In this document: one piece after another, positions 6,467-11,570 of the stretch
Numbering within the stretch: the first letter of the stretch is position 1
Layout of the letters: the number at the start of each line of letters is the position of its first letter
Source of the DNA: an uncultured Atopobium sp.
GTDB taxonomy: Bacteria; Actinomycetota; Coriobacteriia; Coriobacteriales; Atopobiaceae
Length of the DNA: 11,570 bases
Reading direction: 5' to 3'
Assembly (NCBI GenBank): GCA_900555335.1
Contig: USKU01000035.1
Span: forward strand, 1-11,570
Notes under the pieces: generated by a model
Seen by the model: only the letters and a program-made list of their open reading frames with translations
Told to the model about the DNA's origin: nothing
Database searches by the model: none
Position numbers and translations under genes: made by a program

Positions 6467-7525
6467 TTACTTTACATATCTTCTTTTACCCCAGGACCTA
6501 GGCAGACGAAGATCTTCAAACACTCTGGTTGCATATCTATCGGTCATACCAGACACGTAATCTGCTACTTGGATTTCTGGATGATCAAAGTCATGACACT
6601 TATATTCTGCGGGAACCTCATCTAAATGGTTAACAAAGTAATCAAACAGCTCAATGATGAGGTCATATGCCTTGGGTTCTTCATATTTTGCGTCCCCTGA
6701 GGCATACAGATTAGCAAACAGGAATGACCTCATGGTCATCATAGCGCCCCACATGGAGTCGGTCATTTTAATATCGCCTACGCGAGAGCTCTCAGAGACA
6801 ATATCGTGAACCATGTTTTCAATACGCTCAGGTGAGCTATTTCCAAGAACCTCTCGAGCTTCAGTTGGGAGATACTCCTCCGAAAGAAGTCCTGCTCGTT
6901 TTGCGTCATCAATATCGTGCGTTACATACGCAATGCGGTCCGAGATGGCAACAATTCTTCCTTCTGCTGTTTCTGCACGTAGATTGCCTGAGTGACATCT
7001 AATACCATCAATAACCTCATGCGAAAGATTAAGACCCTGCCCGTCTTTCTCCAGATACTCAACAATGCGAGCGCTCTGCTGGTTATGAGCAAAAATATAC
7101 GCATTTTCTGGAGCTTCGGGGTCCATTCCCCTATACAGACTAATAGCGTGAGAAAGTGCCTTCTCGCCAATATGACCAAACGGCGTATGACCTAAATCAT
7201 GTCCAAGCGCAATTGCCTCAGTAAGGTCTTCATTTAAGCCAAGAGGTCGTGCAATGGAGCGCGCAATCTGCGAAACCTCAAGCGTATGAATGAGACGAGT
7301 TCTATAGTGGTCCCCTTCTGGGGCGAGAAAAACTTGGGTCTTGTGAGCAAGTCTTCTAAAACTCTTGCTGTGCAGAATACGATCTCTATCGCACTGATAA
7401 CAGGTACGGTACTGGTCAGGTTCCTCTGCTACCGCGCGACCTTTACTTTGATCAGAAAAAGCCGCTTCAGGAGATAAGATTTGATGCTCGCGAGCTTCAA
7501 GATCTTCTCGTCTAATGGATAACAT
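6467..7525 (-). CDS. dgt: Deoxyguanosinetriphosphate triphosphohydrolase-like HD protein
   Basis: HD-superfamily dNTP triphosphohydrolase of the dgt-like clade, converting dNTPs to deoxynucleosides and triphosphate and so affecting dNTP pools; substrate preference is not predictable here. The metal-binding HD set is complete: His80 (RTRLIHTLEV), His109-Asp110 (LGHDLGHTPFGH) and Asp196 (ISDRIAYVTHDIDDA). RILHSKSFRRLAHKTQVF near residue 50-67 is also typical. I choose ATG 7525 (352 residues) because AAGGAGG lies just upstream and family members begin at this point; ATG 7546 in the same frame also has GAGG upstream and would add seven residues. In many Clostridia dgt sits after ppdK and before dnaG-rpoD; here the ppdK-dgt link is kept but rplS follows. 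A terminator and a possible promoter separate it from ppdK. Confidence 0.93.
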   Translation of the reverse strand: MLSIRREDLEAREHQILSPEAAFSDQSKGRAVAEEPDQYRTCYQCDRDRILHSKSFRRLAHKTQVFLAPEGDHYRTRLIHTLEVSQIARSIARPLGLNEDLTEAIALGHDLGHTPFGHIGEKALSHAISLYRGMDPEAPENAYIFAHNQQSARIVEYLEKDGQGLNLSHEVIDGIRCHSGNLRAETAEGRIVAISDRIAYVTHDIDDAKRAGLLSEEYLPTEAREVLGNSSPERIENMVHDIVSESSRVGDIKMTDSMWGAMMTMRSFLFANLYASGDAKYEEPKAYDLIIELFDYFVNHLDEVPAEYKCHDFDHPEIQVADYVSGMTDRYATRVFEDLRLPRSWGKRRYVK

Positions 7526-7555
7526 AGAACCTCCTTGTACCTGCATCTTTACCTC

Positions 7556-7584
7556 ATAATAGCAGGATATTACTATCTAGCAAA
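7556..7584 (-). promoter_or_regulatory. Candidate dgt promoter
   Basis: On the minus strand TTTGCT (7584-7579) and TATTAT (7561-7556, five of six to consensus) are 17 bases apart. Transcription would begin about at the ATG at 7546-7549, which supports ATG 7525 as the working start. The -35 overlaps the U-run end of the ppdK terminator and is weak. Confidence 0.35.
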
Positions 7585-7608
7585 AGAGGGCGACCGAAGC
7601 CGCCCTCT
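7581..7608 (-). terminator. Intrinsic terminator of ppdK with UUCG loop
   Basis: In minus-strand RNA AGAGGGCG (7608-7601) pairs with CGCCCUCU (7592-7585); inside, a G-U and a C-G pair close a UUCG tetraloop. UUUU from the arm end then GC follows. It lies about 31 bases past the ppdK stop. Confidence 0.85.
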
Positions 7609-7639
7609 AGAGTTTGTTGCAGTGTGTCTAGAAGAAAAC

Positions 7640-10402
7640 CTACTTAGTAGCAATCTTCTGTGGACCACCGTTAGCCTGAATCTTAGCCTGTGCTGCAGCA
7701 AGACGTGCAATTGGTACACGGTATGGTGAGCAGGAGACATAGTCAAGACCAAGGTTGTAGTACATGTGGATGGACTCTGGATCGCCACCGGTCTCACCGC
7801 AGACACCAATGGTGAGGTTAGGATTACCCTTACGGCCACCCTCAACGCCCATACGGACAAGCTCTGCGACACCCTTATCAAGGGTTGCAAATGGGTTGGT
7901 CTTAACAATCTTGCGCTCAAGATAGAGAGGCATGAATGCAGACTCAACGTCGTCACGAGAGAAACCAAGGCAAGTCTGGGTGAGGTCGTTAGTACCGAAG
8001 GAGAAGAAGTCTGCGTGCTTAGCAATCTCCTCAGACATGATAGCTGCACGTGGGAGCTCAATCATGGTACCAACTGGGATGTTGAGCTCAACACCGTACT
8101 CGTCAGCAACCTGTTTAATGGTCTCTTCAACCTCTTCACGGACCTGGATGAGCTCCTCTTCGAAGCCAACCAGAGGAACCATGATCTCTGGGCGAGGGTC
8201 AAGACCAACGCGCTTGAGCTCTGCAGCTGCGCTTGCAATAGCGCGAACCTGCATAACGTTGAGCTCTGGGTAGACAAGACCAAGGCGGCAGCCACGAAGG
8301 CCGAGCATTGGGTTTGCCTCCTGGAAGGCGTCAAACTTAGCGAGAAGAGCGCGCTTTGCAGCGGCGTCCTTACCCTGCTCCTCATCATGAGCAATCTCAA
8401 CGTCAAGCTCACGTGGGGAATCAAGGAACTCATGCAGTGGTGGGTCAAGAAGACGGACAACAACGTCTTTGCCGTCCATTACCTTGAACATACCAAGGAA
8501 GTCACCCTTCTGAGCACGGCCAAGCTGCTCGATAGCAAGCTGCTTAACGTCCTCAGAGTCTGCAAGGATGAAGTCCTGAATGAGGTGCTTACGCTCACCA
8601 AGGAACATGTGCTCAGTACGGTCAAGACCAATTGCTTCAGCACCGTTATCAACGGAAGTCTGAGCATCTGCTGGGTTATCAGCGTTTGCACGTACGCCAA
8701 TGACGCGACCACGGGACTCGTCAAGGCGAACCTCATCTGCCCATGCAAGGATGGTCTGGAGGTCACCAGAAAGCTCTGGCTGAACAAGCTCAACAGCACC
8801 AAGGATGACGTCACCAGTGGTACCGTCGATGGAGATAACATCGCCCTCGTTAACAACAAGGCCGGAATCAGCAACGGTGAAGCGCTTGTTAGCAGCGTCA
8901 ATGCGAAGTGTATCAACACCGCAGACGCAAGGAGCACCCATACCACGAGCAATAACAGCTGCGTGGCTGGTCTTGCCGCCGTGGGAAGTTAGGATGCCCT
9001 CTGCAGCAACCATGCCGTGGAGGTCATCTGGAGTGGTCTCCCAACGGACAAGAATACAAGGCTTGCCTGCCTCTGCAAAAGCCTCAGCGTCTGCAGAAGA
9101 GAAGACTGCAGCACCAACAGCTGCACCAGGAGAAGCGTTAAGACCCTTAGCAATGGTCTCATACTCAGCGTTAGGATCAAACTGTGGGTGCAGAAGCTGA
9201 TCGAGCTGCTCAGGAGCAACACGAGAAACAGCCTGCTCCTTGGTAATACGACCCTCTTCGTACATCTGAATTGCAACCTTAAGTGCAGAGAGAGCAGTAC
9301 GCTTACCAACACGAGTCTGAAGCATCCAGAGCTTACCATTCTCAATGGTGAACTCGATGTCCATCATGTCTGCGTAGTGATCCTCAAGAATCTCAAAGAC
9401 GTGGAAGAGCTCCTCGCCTGCCTCCTTGAGTGCAGGAACCTTAACAAGGTCTGCAATAGGCTCAGTGTTACGAATACCAGCAACAACGTCCTCGCCCTGA
9501 GCGTTGATCAGGAAGTCGCCGTAGCGCTCGTTAGTACCATCTGCAGGGTTACGAGTAAATGCAACGCCAGTTGCAGAAGTCTCACCCTTGTTACCAAAGA
9601 CCATGACCTGAACGTTAACTGCAGTACCAAGCTCATCAGGAATCTTGTTCTGCTTGCGGTAAAGGATTGCGCGGTCGTTCATCCAAGAACCAAAGACTGC
9701 CTGCTCAGCAAGGCGGAGCTGGAGGTAAGGATCAGATGGGAAGACAGCGTAGCCGTTCTTGGAGACCTCTGGGTGCTCCTTAACGTCAACGTTTGCAGCA
9801 AAGATGCCCTTGAACCAAGTTACAAGGTCCCGAAGGTCATTTGCGTCCAGCTCTGTATCAAGCTTAACGCCCTTCTCGGCCTTCTTAGCAGCAATTGCAT
9901 CCTCAAAGAGCTGTCCAGAGACGCCCATAACAACGCCAGAGAACATCTGAACAAAACGACGGTAAGAGTCCCAAGCAAAGCGCTCATTACCAGTCTGCTT
10001 AATGAGGCCCTGAACGGACTCATCGTTAAGACCAAGGTTAAGAACAGTGTCCATCATGCCAGGCATGGAGAATGGTGCACCAGAACGGACGGAGACAAGC
10101 AGTGGATCTTCTGCATCGCCGAGCTTCTTGCCCATGCGCTCCTCAAGGGTAGCCATAGCCGCGTCAATCTCATCAGTGACGCCCTCAGGCCAGACGTTGC
10201 CGTTGTTGGAATAAGCAACGCAAGTTTGGCAAGTAATTGAGAATCCTGGAGGTACAGGCAGGCCAATCTTAGACATCTCTGCAAGGTTTGCACCCTTGCC
10301 ACCAACAATCCACTTTGCCTCTTCTACGGATGCGCCAGCGACCTCAGTAACATCGTTACCGGCGTGGTCCTTTCCGAAGCTGTAAACGTGCTTCTCGGAC
10401 AT
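7640..10402 (-). CDS. ppdK: Pyruvate, phosphate dikinase
   Basis: Interconverts pyruvate + ATP + Pi and PEP + AMP + PPi; in anaerobes it commonly works in glycolysis or gluconeogenesis. The 920-residue protein has the N-terminal nucleotide-binding domain (GGKGANLAEM, 34-43; VRSGAPFSMPGMMDTVLNLG, 105-124), the central phosphohistidine domain (GGKTSHAAVIARGMGAPCVCG, His480, preceded by Thr478-Ser479), and the C-terminal PEP/pyruvate TIM barrel (GLDRTEHMF; GCRLGLVYPE; FGTNDLTQ; CGETGGDP with catalytic Cys868). Thr478 is the residue position modified by DUF299 regulators in plants. ATG 10402 is chosen for GGAG upstream and the family start; the frame is open further up to an ATG at 10516, but that 38-residue extension has no family match. 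Codon use differs from the left block: TTA, CTA and TCA are almost absent, as in highly expressed genes. Confidence 0.98.
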   Translation of the reverse strand: MSEKHVYSFGKDHAGNDVTEVAGASVEEAKWIVGGKGANLAEMSKIGLPVPPGFSITCQTCVAYSNNGNVWPEGVTDEIDAAMATLEERMGKKLGDAEDPLLVSVRSGAPFSMPGMMDTVLNLGLNDESVQGLIKQTGNERFAWDSYRRFVQMFSGVVMGVSGQLFEDAIAAKKAEKGVKLDTELDANDLRDLVTWFKGIFAANVDVKEHPEVSKNGYAVFPSDPYLQLRLAEQAVFGSWMNDRAILYRKQNKIPDELGTAVNVQVMVFGNKGETSATGVAFTRNPADGTNERYGDFLINAQGEDVVAGIRNTEPIADLVKVPALKEAGEELFHVFEILEDHYADMMDIEFTIENGKLWMLQTRVGKRTALSALKVAIQMYEEGRITKEQAVSRVAPEQLDQLLHPQFDPNAEYETIAKGLNASPGAAVGAAVFSSADAEAFAEAGKPCILVRWETTPDDLHGMVAAEGILTSHGGKTSHAAVIARGMGAPCVCGVDTLRIDAANKRFTVADSGLVVNEGDVISIDGTTGDVILGAVELVQPELSGDLQTILAWADEVRLDESRGRVIGVRANADNPADAQTSVDNGAEAIGLDRTEHMFLGERKHLIQDFILADSEDVKQLAIEQLGRAQKGDFLGMFKVMDGKDVVVRLLDPPLHEFLDSPRELDVEIAHDEEQGKDAAAKRALLAKFDAFQEANPMLGLRGCRLGLVYPELNVMQVRAIASAAAELKRVGLDPRPEIMVPLVGFEEELIQVREEVEETIKQVADEYGVELNIPVGTMIELPRAAIMSEEIAKHADFFSFGTNDLTQTCLGFSRDDVESAFMPLYLERKIVKTNPFATLDKGVAELVRMGVEGGRKGNPNLTIGVCGETGGDPESIHMYYNLGLDYVSCSPYRVPIARLAAAQAKIQANGGPQKIATK

Positions 10403-10427
10403 AACACTCCAAACTCTCAAACTGTCA

Positions 10428-10440
10428 CACGCAAAGCGTG
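10428..10440. repeat. Small dyad in the ppdK leader
   Basis: CACGC (10428-10432) and GCGTG (10436-10440) are perfect inverted arms around three bases, 26 bases before the ppdK ATG. It would form a short hairpin in the leader RNA. Its function, if any, is unknown; it is short enough to be chance. Confidence 0.3.
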
Positions 10441-10506
10441 CACCAACACAATTGAACGCAAAGACATCAAACCAAACAAAGTAGGTTCTGTCCTCACATT
10501 CATAGT

Positions 10507-10535
10507 ATGTTACCAACCTACGCGATTCATCTGAA
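10507..10535 (-). promoter_or_regulatory. Candidate ppdK promoter
   Basis: On the minus strand TTCAGA (10535-10530) and TAACAT (10512-10507) are 17 bases apart, each four of six to consensus; start near 10500 would give an about 98-base leader. An alternative places TTGACC (10557-10552, five of six) as -35 with TCAGAT (10534-10529) as a poor -10. I cannot decide between them. Confidence 0.35.
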
Positions 10536-10543
10536 CAAAATAA

Positions 10544-10573
10544 CGGTGAGCGGTCAATATCGACCGTTTACCG
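10544..10573. promoter_or_regulatory. Extended CGGT/ACCG palindrome upstream of ppdK
   Basis: Outer arms CGGT (10544-10547) and ACCG (10570-10573) and inner arms CGGTC (10551-10555) and GACCG (10562-10566) share one centre, with ATAT between; three-base spacers separate outer and inner arms. Read in one direction CGGT recurs seven bases apart. Eleven of 15 base pairs are symmetric. It lies between the PPDK-regulator terminator and the ppdK promoter, fitting a binding site for a dimeric or tetrameric regulator. Position relative to the promoter would suit either activation (centre about -58) or, with the alternative promoter, repression over the -35. Confidence 0.5.
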
Positions 10574-10615
10574 AATGATTTACAAACTTATGGTTGCAAA
10601 TTGTGAAATTCTCCA

Positions 10616-10650
10616 TAAAGAAAATGAGCACCCAAAGTGGATGCTCATTT
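10616..10650 (-). terminator. Intrinsic terminator after the DUF299-like gene
   Basis: In minus-strand RNA AAAUGAGCAUCC (10650-10639) pairs with GGGUGCUCAUUU (10633-10622), one U-G wobble, around a five-base loop, followed by UCUUU. It lies about 33 bases past the stop of the DUF299-like gene and separates it from ppdK. Confidence 0.85.
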
Positions 10651-10683
10651 AACTTTTTGATATTTTGAGGCGTCAGCACTCTC

Positions 10684-11079
10684 TTAGCGCGTAACTCCCT
10701 CAAAGAAAGCACCAATTGCGTGGCTTGGCTCTTCGCCGGTAAGCGTAGAAATAACGTTTACTGCTGGTCCCAGAAGATCGATAGATGGGATGAGGCGCTG
10801 ATCAAGCTCACGACGAATCTCTCTTCTGAGAGAGCCATCTGCAAAGGTATGGAAGACTGCGCGAGGGCGATCCTCATCTTCATGCTCGTTGAAGTATGCG
10901 CGTACATCATCAACGCTGTGAATATTTGGAACCCTTACAATCTCTACGGAATCATCGCCAAACTGAGCAGCAGCAGCCTTAACTACTGCAGCACCGGTCT
11001 CTCCGCGAGAGTCTGACAAAACATAGACGATAGGCAGACCATCACCAAGAGTGTTGTTGTCAATATCAAGTGTGCTCAT
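10684..11079 (-). CDS. Half-length PPDK-regulator-like protein (DUF299 N-terminal domain only)
   Basis: Full-length DUF299 proteins (about 270 residues) are bifunctional kinase/pyrophosphorylases that switch PPDK or PEP synthase off and on through a Thr near the catalytic His. This 131-residue protein matches the N-terminal half only: IVYVLSDSRGETGAAVVKAA (about 17-36; family SDSTGET), VRVPNIHSVDDV, AVFHTFADGSLRREIRREL, IPSIDLLGPAVNVISTLTGEEP. It stops where the family would continue into the linker and the P-loop domain (usual motif GVSRTSKTP), which is absent; a terminator follows within 40 bases and no remnant is visible in the 281-base gap. ATG 11079 has AAGGG seven bases upstream. The reading frame shows no internal damage. 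It lies between glyS and ppdK, the usual place of the full-length gene in Clostridia. Whether it regulates PPDK is unknown. Confidence 0.8.
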   Translation of the reverse strand: MSTLDIDNNTLGDGLPIVYVLSDSRGETGAAVVKAAAAQFGDDSVEIVRVPNIHSVDDVRAYFNEHEDEDRPRAVFHTFADGSLRREIRRELDQRLIPSIDLLGPAVNVISTLTGEEPSHAIGAFFEGVTR

Positions 11080-11141
11080 GCTGTAACCCTTTCAGTCAAG
11101 TATTCAGAAAGATACAAACATTTACCTAACCTAAGCGTACT

Positions 11142-11570
11142 CTACTTCTTACGAGAAAGCACACTAATATCGGCGACATTACTAAATACCTGGGCAAACT
11201 TGTTCAAAAGACGCAAACGATTTCGGCGAACGGTATCATTTTCATCCATGACAAGCACTTTATCAAAGAAAGTATCAATTGGCTCACGCAGCTGAGACAG
11301 TGCAGAAACAGCGCCTGAGTAGTCCGCTTTCTCAAGAGCTGCAGCCACCTGCCTCTGACCTTCTTCGCAAGCAGCAAGCAAAGACTCTTCTGGCTCAGAT
11401 AAAAGCTCTACATCGACTTCTGTACCAAGAGAGGCGTCGCTGAGATGAGCAGCACGAGCATACGCAGTAGCAAGATCCTCAAAAATCTCTGGTGCATTCT
11501 GACGTGCCTCATCAAGTGCGCGAGCACGCTGAAGGAACTCATCAGGATTGATAACGCCAATTGCACTGAC
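11142..11570 (-). CDS. glyS: Glycyl-tRNA synthetase beta subunit, C-terminal part
   Basis: The beta subunit of the tetrameric glycyl-tRNA synthetase, which charges tRNA-Gly together with GlyQ. The frame is open from the window edge to a TAG at 11142-11144, giving 142 residues of the C-terminal DALR-like anticodon-binding region. The diagnostic part is LREPIDTFFDKVLVM (visible residues 94-108), NRLRLLNKFAQVFSNVADIS, the usual end of the family. The upstream visible part (VINPDEFLQRARAL, DLATAYARAAHL) is also helical and typical. The beginning is outside the window. The 62-base gap to the next gene holds no terminator I can see, so read-through into the DUF299-like gene is likely. Confidence 0.93.
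   Translation of the reverse strand, partial: VSAIGVINPDEFLQRARALDEARQNAPEIFEDLATAYARAAHLSDASLGTEVDVELLSEPEESLLAACEEGQRQVAAALEKADYSGAVSALSQLREPIDTFFDKVLVMDENDTVRRNRLRLLNKFAQVFSNVADISVLSRKK

Noticed and set aside
7766..10240. Two long plus-strand open frames (408 and 407 codons) opposite ppdK, in the same register
   Set aside because: They are exactly in register with the ppdK codons and arise from avoidance of TTA, CTA and TCA codons. They lack recognisable domains and convincing starts, and PPDK on the other strand is unambiguous.
10403..10516. 38-codon upstream extension of the PPDK frame to ATG 10516
   Set aside because: The extension is rich in Cys and aromatic residues, has no match to the PPDK N-terminus, overlaps the likely promoter, and the ATG at 10402 has a ribosome binding site.

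Overview
The window is a densely packed chromosomal segment with mid-40s percent GC by eye. Every recognisable gene is on the minus strand. I identify eleven protein genes, two of them cut by the window edges, and see no RNA genes, mobile elements or CRISPR arrays. In the order of transcription (right to left) they are: glyS (3' part), a half-length PPDK-regulator-like gene, ppdK, dgt, rplS, rnhB, yraN, yifB/comM, dprA, trmFO and xerC (5' part). The gene order and protein character fit a Coriobacteriia-type actinobacterium (Atopobium/Lancefieldella-like) best. Grounds are a separate GlyS beta subunit, TrmFO, PPDK, and the rplS-rnhB-yraN-yifB-dprA-xerC order. A Clostridia-like organism cannot be excluded from sequence alone.

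Right block (about 7.5-11.57 kb): the glyS C-terminus is followed by a protein matching only the N-terminal half of the DUF299 kinase/pyrophosphorylase family, then an intrinsic terminator, a promoter region with a striking CGGT dyad, and ppdK. PPDK keeps its catalytic His480, Cys868 and the Thr478 that DUF299 enzymes normally modify. The adjacent regulator lacks the P-loop half. dgt follows ppdK after a UUCG-loop terminator.

Middle block (about 5.0-7.5 kb): rplS has a candidate promoter whose -10 lies inside a perfect 9-bp inverted repeat, and it ends in a strong terminator. rnhB begins only about 30 nt past that terminator and ends in its own terminator.

Left block (1-4951): yraN, yifB, dprA, trmFO and xerC are nearly contiguous (4-nt overlap, then gaps of 2, 17 and 1 nt) and look like one operon for DNA processing, recombination and tRNA modification. 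The leading gene has a perfect 8-bp hairpin that buries its ribosome binding site and ends directly against the start codon. This is the most specific unexplained regulatory signal in the window.

Most of the window is housekeeping. The points worth following are regulatory: the SD-occluding hairpin before yraN, the truncated PPDK regulator beside an intact PPDK, and the palindromes upstream of ppdK and rplS. I did not find a clearly new multi-gene system.
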